Part shown: piece by piece, positions 32,705-42,372 of the stretch
How the letters are laid out: every line of letters begins with the position of its first letter
How positions within the stretch are numbered: the first letter of the stretch is position 1
DNA from: Polynucleobacter corsicus
Lineage (GTDB): Bacteria; Pseudomonadota; Gammaproteobacteria; Burkholderiales; Burkholderiaceae
Direction: 5' to 3'
DNA length: 64,000 nt
Assembly (NCBI RefSeq): GCF_018688255.1
Contig: NZ_CP061314.1
Span: forward strand, 186,001-250,000
Program-made: the position numbers and the translations under genes
The notes under the pieces: model-generated
What the model was told of the DNA's origin: nothing
The model's input: only the letters and a program-made list of their open reading frames with translations
Databases searched by the model: none

Positions 32705-34699
32705 ATGTCAAACCTTCAAATTCGTATGGCAAATGCCATTCGCGCTTTATCCATGGATGCAGTTCAACAAGCCAATTCCGGACACCCTGGAATGCCAATG
32801 GGTATGGCTGATATTGCAGTCGGTCTGTGGAATGAACATTTGCAACACAATCCAACGGATCCGCATTGGATGAATCGTGATCGTTTTGTTTTATCCAATG
32901 GCCATGGCTCGATGCTGTTGTATTCCTTATTGCATCTCACTGGTTATGACTTGCCGATGAGCGAGTTAAAAAACTTCCGTCAGTTGCACAGCAAAACTGC
33001 TGGACATCCTGAGTATGGAATTACTCCTGGAGTAGAAACCACTACGGGTCCTTTGGGTCAGGGTATTTCAAACGCGGTTGGCATGGCGCTGGCAGAAAAA
33101 TTATTAGCAGGGGAATTTAATCGCCCAGGTCACGATATTGTGGATCACTACACCTATGTGTTTTTAGGTGATGGTTGTTTGATGGAAGGCATCAGTCATG
33201 AAGTATGTTCATTGGCCGGCACGCTCAAACTCAATAAACTCATCGCACTCTGGGATGACAACGGCATCTCGATTGATGGCAAAGTAGTTTCTTGGTTTAA
33301 CGAAGATACGCCAAAGCGTTTTGAGGCCTATGGCTGGAATGTGATTCGTGCGGTGGATGGTCACGATGTAGAAGCGGTATCGAGCGCGATTGCCAAGGCG
33401 AAGAAGAGTGATAAGCCAACCTTGATTTGTTGCAAGACTGCGATTGGTCAGGGCTCCCCCAATATGGCCGGTAGTGACAAGGTACATGGCTCACCATTGG
33501 GCGCAGCTGAAATCGCTGCAACCCGTGTTGCATTGAACTGGCCATATGCACCGTTTGAAATTCCAAACGATATTTACGAAGCTTGGGATTTCAAGAAGCG
33601 TGGTCAAGCTGCTGAGCATGAGTGGAATAAAGAATTCCAAGCCTACAAAAATAAATACCCAGAATTGGCTTCTGAATTACAGCGCCGTATGCAAGGCGAT
33701 TTATCCAAAGACTTCTCTAAGACTTTAGATGCCTATTTAAAAACTTGTGAAACCAAAGCAGAAACAATTGCTACTCGTAAGGCAAGTCAAAATGCCATCG
33801 AGGCATTGGCGCCTGCATTGCCAGAGTTTATGGGCGGCTCTGCCGACCTAACAGGATCGAACTTAACGAACTGGTCTTCATGCAAGCCCGTACGTGGTGA
33901 TCAGTGGGGTAATCACATTAATTACGGTGTTCGTGAATTTGGTATGAGTGCCATCATGAACGGCATCGCTTTGCATGGTGGATATATTCCATTTGGCGGA
34001 ACGTTCTTAACTTTCTCCGATTACAGTCGCAATGCATTGCGCATGGCTGCATTGATGAAGTTACGTAGCATCTTTGTCTTTACGCATGACTCTATTGGCT
34101 TGGGTGAAGACGGCCCAACCCACCAGTCTGTTGAGCATGTAGCAAGCTTGCGCCTCATTCCGAATTTAATGGTGTGGCGTCCATGTGACACCACTGAGAG
34201 TGCAGTTGCGTGGGGCTCTGCAATTGAGCGTAAGCATGGCCCAAGCGCTTTGATCTTCAGTCGTCAAAATTGCCCATTTGTCTCTCGCAATAGCCAGCAA
34301 GTAAAGGATATTGCACGTGGTGGATATGTTTTGCGTGATCCCAAGAAATCCAAAATTGATGCGGTGATTATTGCTACGGGATCTGAGATTGCCTTGGCAT
34401 TACAAACAGCAGAACGTTTAGAGGGTGAAGGCTTTGGTATTCGGGTTGTATCGATTCCGTCGACGACAGTCTTTGATCAACAAGATTCCGCATACAAAGC
34501 TAAAGTATTGCCGGCGGATATTCCGCGAATTGCTGTTGAAGCAGGCGTAAGTGATTTCTGGTGGAAGTATGGTTGTGCTGCTGTGCATGGTGTTGATACT
34601 TTCGGTGAGTCTGCGCCAGCGCCAGTGCTCTACGAATACTTTGGCCTGACTGTGGATCAGATCTCAAAAACTGTGAAGCAGTGTATTACAAAGAAATAG
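32705..34699 (+). CDS. tkt: Transketolase
   Basis: Thiamine-pyrophosphate enzyme of the pentose phosphate pathway that moves two-carbon units between sugar phosphates. The 664-residue protein shows ANSGHPGMPMGMADIAVGLW at the N-terminus, GPLGQGISNAVGMALAEKLLA, the TPP motif LGDGCLMEGISHEV with KLIALWDDNGISIDG, the pyrimidine domain FMGGSADLTGSN and THDSIGLGEDGPTHQSVEH, and a C-terminal domain (VIIATGSEIALALQTAE). It is followed by gap after 56 bases, a usual carbon-metabolism pairing. Confidence 0.96.
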   Translation: MSNLQIRMANAIRALSMDAVQQANSGHPGMPMGMADIAVGLWNEHLQHNPTDPHWMNRDRFVLSNGHGSMLLYSLLHLTGYDLPMSELKNFRQLHSKTAGHPEYGITPGVETTTGPLGQGISNAVGMALAEKLLAGEFNRPGHDIVDHYTYVFLGDGCLMEGISHEVCSLAGTLKLNKLIALWDDNGISIDGKVVSWFNEDTPKRFEAYGWNVIRAVDGHDVEAVSSAIAKAKKSDKPTLICCKTAIGQGSPNMAGSDKVHGSPLGAAEIAATRVALNWPYAPFEIPNDIYEAWDFKKRGQAAEHEWNKEFQAYKNKYPELASELQRRMQGDLSKDFSKTLDAYLKTCETKAETIATRKASQNAIEALAPALPEFMGGSADLTGSNLTNWSSCKPVRGDQWGNHINYGVREFGMSAIMNGIALHGGYIPFGGTFLTFSDYSRNALRMAALMKLRSIFVFTHDSIGLGEDGPTHQSVEHVASLRLIPNLMVWRPCDTTESAVAWGSAIERKHGPSALIFSRQNCPFVSRNSQQVKDIARGGYVLRDPKKSKIDAVIIATGSEIALALQTAERLEGEGFGIRVVSIPSTTVFDQQDSAYKAKVLPADIPRIAVEAGVSDFWWKYGCAAVHGVDTFGESAPAPVLYEYFGLTVDQISKTVKQCITKK

Positions 34700-34755
34700 A
34701 AACGATCAGAAACACAGTATTTATTTAAGAATTCAAAATTAGCAAGGGAAATGGA

Positions 34756-35784
34756 ATGACAATTCGTGTCGCAATTAACGGCTATGGTCGTATTGGTCGT
34801 ATGGTCTTACGTGCATTGTATGAAGATCAAGTCAATGGCAAGCCAAGGCGCGATATCAAAATCGTCGCAATTAATGCGATGGGTGATATCGACATCAATG
34901 CGCACTTAACGCAATATGATTCTGCACATGGCCGCTTTCCTGCCGAAGTAAAAGTAGATGGCGATTGCATGGTAGTCAATGGCGATCGCATCAAGATGTT
35001 CTCTACTCGCAATCCTTTGGAAACTCCTTGGGGTGAGTTGGGTGTGGATTTAGTACTTGAGTGCTCAGGTAAATTCACCTCAAAAGAAAAAGCCATGGTG
35101 CATATTTCTCAGGGCGCGAAGAAGGTATTGATCTCTGCTCCAGGTGAAAAAGATGTAGATGCCACCATTGTTTATGGTGTGAACCAACAAGTTCTAAAGC
35201 CAAGCGATATCGTGGTCTCTAACGCAAGCTGTACGACTAACTGTTTGGCTCCATTGGTAAAGCCATTGCTAGAAAAAATTGGGATCGAATCTGGTTTGAT
35301 GACCACGATTCATGCGTTTACTAATGATCAGGTTTTAACCGATGTGTATCACAAGGATATGCGCCGTGCGCGTTCTGCTGTGACCAGCATGATTCCAACC
35401 AAGACAGGTGCTGCAAAAGCAGTTGGCTTGGTATTGCCAGCTTTAGCAGGGCGCTTCGATGGTTTTGCAATGCGCGTACCCGTCATTAATGTTTCTGTTG
35501 TGGATTTAACGTTTGCTGCCAGCCGCGCTACTAGTGTGGATGAAGTGAACTCTATCCTCAAGGCAGCCAGTGAAGGCGAATTGAAGGGCATTTTGGGATT
35601 CAATACCTTGCCTTTGGTATCCATCGACTTCAACCACGACCCACGCCCGAGTATTTACGATGCTTCCCAGACTCGCGTGTCGGCAGATGGCAAGCTGGTC
35701 AAAGTCTTAGCTTGGTATGACAACGAGTGGGGTTATTCAGTCCAAATGCTGAATGCTGCCCAAGCATTAATGGCTGTAAAGTAA
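34756..35784 (+). CDS. gap: Glyceraldehyde-3-phosphate dehydrogenase, type I
   Basis: NAD-dependent conversion of glyceraldehyde 3-phosphate to 1,3-bisphosphoglycerate. The 342-residue protein has the NAD fold INGYGRIGRMVLRALYE, the catalytic SNASCTTNCLAPLVKPL with the active cysteine, HAFTNDQVLTDVYHKDMRRARSAVTSMIPT and the C-terminal WYDNEWGYSVQML. AAGGG precedes ATG 34756. A strong terminator follows the gene. Likely co-transcribed with tkt. Confidence 0.97.
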   Translation: MTIRVAINGYGRIGRMVLRALYEDQVNGKPRRDIKIVAINAMGDIDINAHLTQYDSAHGRFPAEVKVDGDCMVVNGDRIKMFSTRNPLETPWGELGVDLVLECSGKFTSKEKAMVHISQGAKKVLISAPGEKDVDATIVYGVNQQVLKPSDIVVSNASCTTNCLAPLVKPLLEKIGIESGLMTTIHAFTNDQVLTDVYHKDMRRARSAVTSMIPTKTGAAKAVGLVLPALAGRFDGFAMRVPVINVSVVDLTFAASRATSVDEVNSILKAASEGELKGILGFNTLPLVSIDFNHDPRPSIYDASQTRVSADGKLVKVLAWYDNEWGYSVQMLNAAQALMAVK

Positions 35785-35838
35785 GTAGATAGATGGGGTT
35801 TTAAAGTTAAAAGTTCTTAAAATCTTGCTTTATATGCA

Positions 35839-35866
35839 AAAAAGACCTCATTTGAGGTCTTTTTTC
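35839..35866. terminator. Strong bidirectional terminator between gap and fur
   Basis: AAAAGACCTCA pairs with TGAGGTCTTTT around a TT loop at 35850-35853, with A run before and T run after. It can serve both gap (plus) and fur (minus), which converge here. Confidence 0.92.
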
Positions 35867-35890
35867 GTTATTTGCTCTTATTTTCCTGAA

Positions 35891-36343
35891 TTAGGACTTT
35901 AGCTTATTGCGACAATTCTTCTTTTGGCAGTGACCATACATGGCTAAAGAGTGTTCCTGGAGCTTGAAACCGAGGTTTTTAGCAATATCGCGCTGTCTTT
36001 TCTCGATAGCTTCATCTACAAACTCCTCAACATGACCGCAATCGAGGCAGACCAAGTGGTCGTGATGCTGACCCTCGTTCAGTTCATAAATTGCCCTGCC
36101 ATCACCTTTGCTGGACTCAAAATGACTACGGAGTAAGAGGCCTGCTTGCTCAAACTGGGTGAGCACTCGATAAACCGTGGCTAAACCAATTTCTTTGTCA
36201 TCTTTGGCCAGGGCCATAAAGACGTCTTCGGCGCTAAAGTGCGTGCCACCATTTTGATGAAAAAAGTCCAAGATTTTCATGCGTGGACCGGTTGCCTTAA
36301 GGCCAATATCGCGTAAATCTGCTGGAGTCGGGTTTTGGTTCAT
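35891..36343 (-). CDS. fur: Ferric uptake regulator
   Basis: Iron-responsive repressor of uptake genes. The 150-residue protein has the winged-helix domain (LKATGPRMKILDFFHQNGGTHFSAEDVFMAL, IGLATVYRVLTQFEQAGLL), the metal site HHDHLVCLDCGHVEEF with the C-x2-C pair and a second C-terminal C-x4-C pair (CQKKNC). It diverges from bamE with about 50 bases between the starts, the arrangement seen in many betaproteobacteria. I do not see a clear Fur box in the short gap. Confidence 0.96.
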   Translation of the reverse strand: MNQNPTPADLRDIGLKATGPRMKILDFFHQNGGTHFSAEDVFMALAKDDKEIGLATVYRVLTQFEQAGLLLRSHFESSKGDGRAIYELNEGQHHDHLVCLDCGHVEEFVDEAIEKRQRDIAKNLGFKLQEHSLAMYGHCQKKNCRNKLKS

Positions 36344-36391
36344 ATTCAGGGTTTGGGAGCTAAAATCAATGTCTTAATGATACGGCCTGCC

Positions 36392-37111
36392 ATGCAAAAT
36401 TGCCTTCAACTTTTTACCTGTCTATTGAACTCCATTTTTAGGGTTTTTGACCTTGCTCGGATCGGCTTGGTCATTACTGCAGTGAGTTCGGTAATGATTG
36501 CTACTGGCTGCACCAGCGCTGTTGATGACACACAACGCGCCTGGATGAATAAAGTCTTTAGACCGTATGTTCCAGATGTGGTGCAGGGCAACTTTATTTC
36601 GAGTGAGCAATACGCCAAGTTACAAGTGGGGCAGAGTCGTGAGCAAGTGCGTCAAATTCTAGGTACACCTTTGCTGGCAAGTTATTTCCATGCAAATCGC
36701 TGGGACTACGTTTTTGAATTTAAACGTGATAATCAGAAAATGAGTAAAGAGCGTCGCGTCACCGTATTTTTCGAAGGTGATAAGTTAGTTAAGTTCCAAG
36801 GCGATGCGTTGCCAACCGATATTGAGTTGGTTGCTGAAATTGATGGCTATGCAAAAACCAAACGCTCATTCTGGGATGTGATGACGGGATCGAACAAGCC
36901 TCCAGTAACTCCACCTTTGCAGCAGCCAGAGTTACTGGTTCCTAGCCCAACTAATAATTTGCCCGCCGGGGCTACAGTGCCCGCTGCTCCTGCTAGCAGT
37001 TCATTTTGGGACTTTTTTAGCTTTTCAAAAAAGTCGCCAGATGCTCAGCCGGTGCCTCAACAGTTAGGCCCTGGTGCACTCAATGTCCCGCAGGCTAGCG
37101 AAGTTAAATAA
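36392..37111 (+). CDS. bamE: Outer-membrane assembly lipoprotein BamE with long C-terminal tail
   Basis: Small lipoprotein of the Bam complex that inserts beta-barrel proteins. The signal peptide ends in a lipobox (SSVMIATGC), then the BamE fold: RPYVPDVVQGNFISSEQYAKLQVGQSREQVRQILGTPLLASYFHANRWDYVFEF. The protein continues about 85 residues past the usual end with a Pro-rich tail that repeats an SFWD motif (SFWDVMTG, SFWDFFSFSKKS). ATG at 36392 gives a long leader peptide; in-frame alternatives are ATG at 36377 and a TTG further down. A TAAAAT box lies at 36361-36366 just upstream. Divergent from fur, followed by dapB after 54 bases. Confidence 0.9.
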   Translation: MQNCLQLFTCLLNSIFRVFDLARIGLVITAVSSVMIATGCTSAVDDTQRAWMNKVFRPYVPDVVQGNFISSEQYAKLQVGQSREQVRQILGTPLLASYFHANRWDYVFEFKRDNQKMSKERRVTVFFEGDKLVKFQGDALPTDIELVAEIDGYAKTKRSFWDVMTGSNKPPVTPPLQQPELLVPSPTNNLPAGATVPAAPASSSFWDFFSFSKKSPDAQPVPQQLGPGALNVPQASEVK

Positions 37112-37165
37112 AGATAATTGTTGTGTTGATGTCGAGTGAAGTTTTTCGGCAACCTTGAATAAGAA

Positions 37166-37981
37166 ATGAAGATACAAATGATGAAAATCGCAATTGCTGG
37201 TGCAACCGGCCGCATGGGAAAAATGTTGATCGAGGCTGTGCTCAATTGCACGGATGCTGAGCTTGTTGGTGCGCTGGAGCATGAGTCTTGCCCTTTGCTT
37301 GGTGAAGATACGGGCGCGTTCTTAGGTAAAAAAACTGGTGTAGCCATTACATCGGATATTACGAAGGCTTTAAGTGGTGCTGAGTTTTTGATTGACTTCA
37401 CTCGTCCCGAGGGCACGATGGCGCACTTGGCTGTGGCACAAAAGACGAACACCAAAATGATTATCGGTACTACCGGCCTGAGCCCAGAACAAATTGACAG
37501 CCTGAAGAAAGCCGCTGCAAATTTAGCTATCGTATTTGCGCCAAACATGAGTGTGGGCGTGAATGCTACATTTAAGTTGCTAGAGATCGCTGCCAAGATG
37601 TTGAACGAGGGCTATGACATTGAAATTGTTGAAGCCCATCACCGTCACAAGGTAGATGCCCCATCAGGTACCGCCCTCAGAATGGGTGAAGTGATTGCGG
37701 ATGCGCTTGGTGAGAAATTGGAAGATGTTGCGGTATATGCACGCGAAGGTCACACCGGAGAGCGCAAAGTGGGCTCGATTGGTTTTGCCACTATTCGAGG
37801 TGGAGATATTGTGGGTGATCACACTGTCTTATTTGCGGGCGAGGGTGAGCGCATTGAGATTAGCCATAAGTCTTCTAGTCGTCAGTCTTATGCACAAGGT
37901 TCGTTGCGCGCTGCACGCTTCTTGCAAGGTCAAAGCTCTGGCATGTATGACATGCAAGATGTGCTTGGACTGCGTAAGTGA
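37166..37981 (+). CDS. dapB: 4-hydroxy-tetrahydrodipicolinate reductase
   Basis: Second committed step of lysine and diaminopimelate synthesis, feeding peptidoglycan. The 271-residue enzyme shows the dinucleotide motif MKIAIAGATGRMGKMLIEAV, DFTRPEGTMAHLAVA, GTTGLSPEQ, APNMSVGVNATFKLLE and the signature EIVEAHHRHKVDAPSGTALRMGE with the catalytic histidine and lysine. Three in-frame ATG codons (37166, 37178, 37181) are possible starts; the family usually begins at the last ones. Between bamE and leuS on the same strand, as in related genomes. Confidence 0.96.
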   Translation: MKIQMMKIAIAGATGRMGKMLIEAVLNCTDAELVGALEHESCPLLGEDTGAFLGKKTGVAITSDITKALSGAEFLIDFTRPEGTMAHLAVAQKTNTKMIIGTTGLSPEQIDSLKKAAANLAIVFAPNMSVGVNATFKLLEIAAKMLNEGYDIEIVEAHHRHKVDAPSGTALRMGEVIADALGEKLEDVAVYAREGHTGERKVGSIGFATIRGGDIVGDHTVLFAGEGERIEISHKSSSRQSYAQGSLRAARFLQGQSSGMYDMQDVLGLRK

Positions 37982-38021
37982 ATTTTCAGTAAAACAGAAT
38001 AGAAGAAAAGAGTTGTATTGA

Positions 38022-40694
38022 ATGAGTAAGGATTACGATCACCGCAGTATTGAAGCTGCAGCACGCGCTGATTGGGAAAGTGCGCAAGCTTATAAGGTGG
38101 CCGAGAACGCAGTAGATTCTTCCGGTAAGCCAAGGCCAAAATACTATGCCTGCTCTATGTTGCCTTACCCATCCGGTAAGTTGCATATGGGACATGTTCG
38201 CAACTACACCATTAATGATGTGATGGCCAGACAGTTGCGTATGCAGGGCTACAACGTACTCATGCCAATGGGTTGGGATGCGTTTGGTATGCCCGCTGAA
38301 AACGCGGCGATTCAGAATAAAGTGCCCCCGGCTAAATGGACCTACGACAACATTGCTTATATGAAAAAGCAAATGGCGGCGATGGGTCTTGCAATTGATT
38401 GGTCGCGCGAAGTGGCTACTTGTAGTCCCGATTACTATCGTTGGAACCAATGGCTCTTTTTAAAGATGCTTGAAAAAGGTATTGCTTATCGCAAGACCCA
38501 AGTTGTGAACTGGGATCCAATCGATCAAACGGTATTAGCAAACGAGCAAGTGATTGATGGGCGCGGTTGGCGCTCTGGTGCATTGGTCGAGAAACGTGAA
38601 ATACCAGGCTACTACTTCAATATCACTGCTTATGCAGAACAATTACTGTCTGGCCTAGATAATTTAGGTTGGCCTGAGCGTGTGAAGACCATGCAGCAAA
38701 ATTGGATTGGTAAGAGTCGTGGTGTGCGTTTTGCGTTTAAGCATGAGATTGCTGATGCGCACGGTAACTTTGTTCAAGATGGTCAGCTGTATGTATTTAC
38801 AACGCGTGCTGACACCATTATGGGTGTTACTTTCTGCGCTGTTGCAGCCGAGCATCCACTGGCAACATTAGCGGCTACTAATAATCCAGAGTTAGCTGCA
38901 TTTATTGAGAAATGCAAAACGGGTAGCGTGATTGAAGCTGATCTAGCTACTCAAGAAAAAGAAGGCATGTTCACAGGTTTATATGTGACGCATCCACTAA
39001 CTAAAGAGCCGGTACCAGTTTGGGTTGGTAACTACGTCTTGATGTCTTATGGCGATGGCGCCGTGATGGGTGTGCCTGCGCATGATGAGCGGGACTTTGC
39101 ATTTGCTCTCAAGTACGACTTGCCGATTAAGCAAGTGATTGCTTTGCGCACTCCATCAGAAATATTCAATACTAGCCATTGGCAAGATTGGTATGCCCAA
39201 AAGGATGATGTCGTTTGTCTTAATAGCGGTAAGTACGATGGCTTATCGCATGAAGAGGCCGTGGATGCAGTAGCCAAAGATTTAGAGAAAATGGATATTG
39301 GTGAAATCAAAACCACTTATCGTTTGCGTGATTGGGGCATTTCTCGTCAGCGCTATTGGGGAACGCCGATTCCGATTATTCATTGTGGCGATGAGCATAA
39401 TCCTGGTTGCGGAGCGGTCCCAGTGCCTGAGGCAGATTTACCAGTAGTGCTGCCGGAAGATTGCGTGCCAGATGGTAGTGGTAACCCACTCAATAAACGT
39501 GCCGACTTCCTCAATGTCAAGTGTCCAAAATGCGGTAAGCCTGCGCGTCGTGAGACTGACACCATGGATACCTTTGTGGATTCTTCTTGGTATTTCATGC
39601 GTTACACCGGTCCAGACGCGAAGACGATGGTCGATGAGCGTAATGAATACTGGATGCCAATGGATCAATACATTGGCGGTATTGAGCATGCGATTTTGCA
39701 TTTACTCTATGCGCGCTTCTGGACTAAGGTCATGCGTGATCTCAATCTCATTACTTTTGATGAGCCCTTCCAAAACTTATTGACGCAAGGGATGGTGCTC
39801 AATGAGACTTACTACTCTGAAGAAGCATCTGGTAAAAAAACTTGGTTGAATCCTTTAGATGTTGAGCTCGAGCTCGATGACAAAGGTCGTCCTCAAAGTG
39901 CCAAGCTGAAAGGCGATACTTCTGGCACGCCAGTCATTATTGGTGGCGTTGAGAAGATGTCTAAGAGTAAAAACAATGGCGTTGATCCTCAAGCCTTGAT
40001 TGATCAATACGGCGCCGATACTGCGCGCCTCTTTGTGATGTTTGCAGCTCCTCCTGAGCAACAACTTGAGTGGTCCAGTGCAGGTGTAGAGGGTGCATCA
40101 CGCTTCTTGCGCCGTGTCTGGATGTATTCCAGTAGTCAGGCGGATGCAATTCGTGCTGCTGGTGAAGTGTTGCCAGGCGATTTAAATGATGCAGAAAAAG
40201 AATTGCGTCGTGAAGTACATACCATTCTGAAGCAGGCAAACTTTGACTATCAGCGTCGCCAGTACAACACGGTAGTTTCTGCAGCAATGAAGATGCTCAA
40301 TGTCTTAGAGCCCGTGAAATTAGGTGACAAGAGCTCTATCCGCCCAGCAGTATTGCGTGAGTGTTTAAGTATCTTAATTCGGGTGCTTTACCCAGTAGTG
40401 CCTCACTTGACCCATGCCCTCTGGAATGAGATTGGCTGCGATCAATCTTTTGGTACTCTTTTGGATGCGCCATGGCCTGTGGTGGACGAAGCTGCGTTGA
40501 TTCAAACTGAGTTGACCATCATGTTGCAAATTAATGGCAAGTTGCGTGGCGATATAAGAGTGCCTGCCGATGCCACTAAAGAGCAAATTGAGGCTTTGGC
40601 ATTACAAAGCGAGCCTGCTATAAAAGCATTAAACGGCGCTGCACCTAAAAAGGTGATTATGGTTCCAGGTCGCTTGATTAATATTGTTGCTTAG
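38022..40694 (+). CDS. leuS: Leucyl-tRNA synthetase
   Basis: Charges tRNA-Leu. The 890-residue class I enzyme begins MSKDYDHRSIEAAARADWE and carries the HIGH-type motif SGKLHMGHVRNY near residue 55, the CP1 editing domain (TTRADTIMGVTFCAVAAEHPL, ending in AHDERDFAFA), a zinc-binding-type insert (CPKCGKPARRETDTMDTFVDSSWYF), the KMSKSKNN motif near residue 645 and a C-terminal anticodon region. Separated from dapB by 40 bases and from lptE by 36, same strand. Confidence 0.97.
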   Translation: MSKDYDHRSIEAAARADWESAQAYKVAENAVDSSGKPRPKYYACSMLPYPSGKLHMGHVRNYTINDVMARQLRMQGYNVLMPMGWDAFGMPAENAAIQNKVPPAKWTYDNIAYMKKQMAAMGLAIDWSREVATCSPDYYRWNQWLFLKMLEKGIAYRKTQVVNWDPIDQTVLANEQVIDGRGWRSGALVEKREIPGYYFNITAYAEQLLSGLDNLGWPERVKTMQQNWIGKSRGVRFAFKHEIADAHGNFVQDGQLYVFTTRADTIMGVTFCAVAAEHPLATLAATNNPELAAFIEKCKTGSVIEADLATQEKEGMFTGLYVTHPLTKEPVPVWVGNYVLMSYGDGAVMGVPAHDERDFAFALKYDLPIKQVIALRTPSEIFNTSHWQDWYAQKDDVVCLNSGKYDGLSHEEAVDAVAKDLEKMDIGEIKTTYRLRDWGISRQRYWGTPIPIIHCGDEHNPGCGAVPVPEADLPVVLPEDCVPDGSGNPLNKRADFLNVKCPKCGKPARRETDTMDTFVDSSWYFMRYTGPDAKTMVDERNEYWMPMDQYIGGIEHAILHLLYARFWTKVMRDLNLITFDEPFQNLLTQGMVLNETYYSEEASGKKTWLNPLDVELELDDKGRPQSAKLKGDTSGTPVIIGGVEKMSKSKNNGVDPQALIDQYGADTARLFVMFAAPPEQQLEWSSAGVEGASRFLRRVWMYSSSQADAIRAAGEVLPGDLNDAEKELRREVHTILKQANFDYQRRQYNTVVSAAMKMLNVLEPVKLGDKSSIRPAVLRECLSILIRVLYPVVPHLTHALWNEIGCDQSFGTLLDAPWPVVDEAALIQTELTIMLQINGKLRGDIRVPADATKEQIEALALQSEPAIKALNGAAPKKVIMVPGRLINIVA

Positions 40695-40730
40695 ATCGCT
40701 AACACTTTATTTTGAATAGAAACTAAACAC

Positions 40731-41258
40731 ATGCGCGTAAATCACCTTCGACGTACTATGCTGGGGTTTCTAGCCTTGGTTCCAGTCAGTGGTTTGATTG
40801 CCTGCGGCTATCGTTTGCGTGGCATGGTCGATTTGCCATTTAAGGTTATTGCAATTACTGGTAATCCATCACCTCCTTTGCGCGCTGATTTGCAAACAGC
40901 TATCTTGACTGGTACTGATGCGAAGGTGGCGATTAACCCTAAAGATGCTGATCTTATCTTAGAGGTTACCAACGATCTAAATGGCCGTGAGATCTTGGCA
41001 TATAACTCGAATGGTCAGGTTTCTGCTTACCGCTTAAATATTCGGGTTGGATTTAGGGCGTACGACAATTCTGGAGCAGATGTAGTGCCTGAAGCTGAAA
41101 TCTATATGACTCGCGATATGGACTTCTCGGTATCGACCGTTTTAGCGACCGATGTCCAAATACAACAATTTTTATCTTTGATGCGCAGAGATCTGGCCGT
41201 TCAAATTCTGCGTCGTGTTTCTGCATCTGCCCGAGCACCACAGGCTCGAAGCTTTTAA
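40731..41258 (+). CDS. lptE: LPS-assembly lipoprotein LptE
   Basis: Outer-membrane lipoprotein that plugs the LptD barrel during LPS export. The 175-residue protein has a signal peptide with lipobox SGLIAC and a mature start CGYRLRGMVDLPFKVIAI, which is typical of LptE, followed by DADLILEVTNDLNGREILAYNSNGQVSAYRL. The leuS-lptE-holA order is conserved in proteobacteria and supports the call. Only 19 bases separate it from holA. Confidence 0.92.
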   Translation: MRVNHLRRTMLGFLALVPVSGLIACGYRLRGMVDLPFKVIAITGNPSPPLRADLQTAILTGTDAKVAINPKDADLILEVTNDLNGREILAYNSNGQVSAYRLNIRVGFRAYDNSGADVVPEAEIYMTRDMDFSVSTVLATDVQIQQFLSLMRRDLAVQILRRVSASARAPQARSF

Positions 41259-41277
41259 AGAATGACGACCCAATCGC

Positions 41278-42339
41278 ATGGTTAAGAGCGACGCCCTACA
41301 GGTTCATTTGAAGTCGCTTAACTCTGCGGCTTCATTAAATCCTTTGTATATTTTTAGTGGTGATGAGCCCCTTTTGATGATGGAGGCGATGGATCAGTTG
41401 CGTGCCACTGCCAAAAAAATGGGTTACACCGATCGTGAAGTTTTATTACAAGAGCGCGGGTTTGATTGGAGTGCTCTTTTAAGTGCTGGTCAGACCATGT
41501 CTTTATTTGGAGATAAGCGCTGGGTTGAGTTACGCATACCGACAGGTAAGCCGGGTCGTGATGGCGCAGATGCGCTCAAGCAATTCTCCGCTCAAATCGA
41601 GTCTCAGTCGCTAGGGTCTGATGGTCCAGATACGATTTTTTGCATCATCTTGCCTAAATTGGATGGCAAGACCAAAACCTCTGCTTGGTTTAGCGCTTTG
41701 GATGAGGCGGGTATGGCGATTCAATTGGATTCCTTGGATCGCACGCAATTGCCGCAGTGGATTGCGGGTCGCCTAAAGAAGCAGGGCCAAGAAGTGCAGT
41801 CGGGCCCAGACGGCCAACGCGCCTTAGCCTTTATTGCTGAGCAGGTGGAGGGAAACCTCATCGCCGCTCATCAAGAGATTCAGAAGTTGGGTTTGTTGCA
41901 TCCTGCTGGCGTTCTTACTGAGGAACAAATTCGGTCAGCTATTTTGAAAGTGGCTCGTTATAACGTCTTTGAATTGACTGAAGCAATGCTAGCTGGTGAT
42001 CTGTCTCGCCTCAATCGTATGTTAGATGGCCTTAAAGGTGAGGGTGAGCCCCTAGTTTTGATTCTATGGAGCGTGACGGAAGAGCTTCGGATACTATCGA
42101 AACTAAAAGCTGCAAGTGATGCTGGGGAGTCTGTACAGAACTTAATGCGCGCTAACCGCATCTGGGGCAATAAGGAGCGTTTATATCCTATGGCGCTAAA
42201 ACGGGTACAGCCTTTAAAGTTGCGCAGAGCGATGCAGGTGGCTGCAGGTTTAGATCGTCAGGCCAAGGGATTGCATGCGGCAGAATTACCAGCAGACCCT
42301 TGGGATGGTTTGCGCTTAGTGGGTAATTTATTACGCTAG
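41278..42339 (+). CDS. holA: DNA polymerase III subunit delta
   Basis: Subunit of the clamp loader that opens the beta clamp. The 353-residue protein shows PLYIFSGDEPLLMMEAMDQLRATAKKMGY, FGDKRWVELRIPTGKPG, FIAEQVEGNLIAAHQEIQKLGLL and AELPADPWDGLRLVGNLL at the C-terminus, all typical of HolA. ATG at 41278 is used. It sits between lptE and proA, the usual neighbourhood. Confidence 0.95.
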   Translation: MVKSDALQVHLKSLNSAASLNPLYIFSGDEPLLMMEAMDQLRATAKKMGYTDREVLLQERGFDWSALLSAGQTMSLFGDKRWVELRIPTGKPGRDGADALKQFSAQIESQSLGSDGPDTIFCIILPKLDGKTKTSAWFSALDEAGMAIQLDSLDRTQLPQWIAGRLKKQGQEVQSGPDGQRALAFIAEQVEGNLIAAHQEIQKLGLLHPAGVLTEEQIRSAILKVARYNVFELTEAMLAGDLSRLNRMLDGLKGEGEPLVLILWSVTEELRILSKLKAASDAGESVQNLMRANRIWGNKERLYPMALKRVQPLKLRRAMQVAAGLDRQAKGLHAAELPADPWDGLRLVGNLLR

Positions 42340-42372
42340 ATAAAACAATATTAATTTTGACATAGTAAATAT

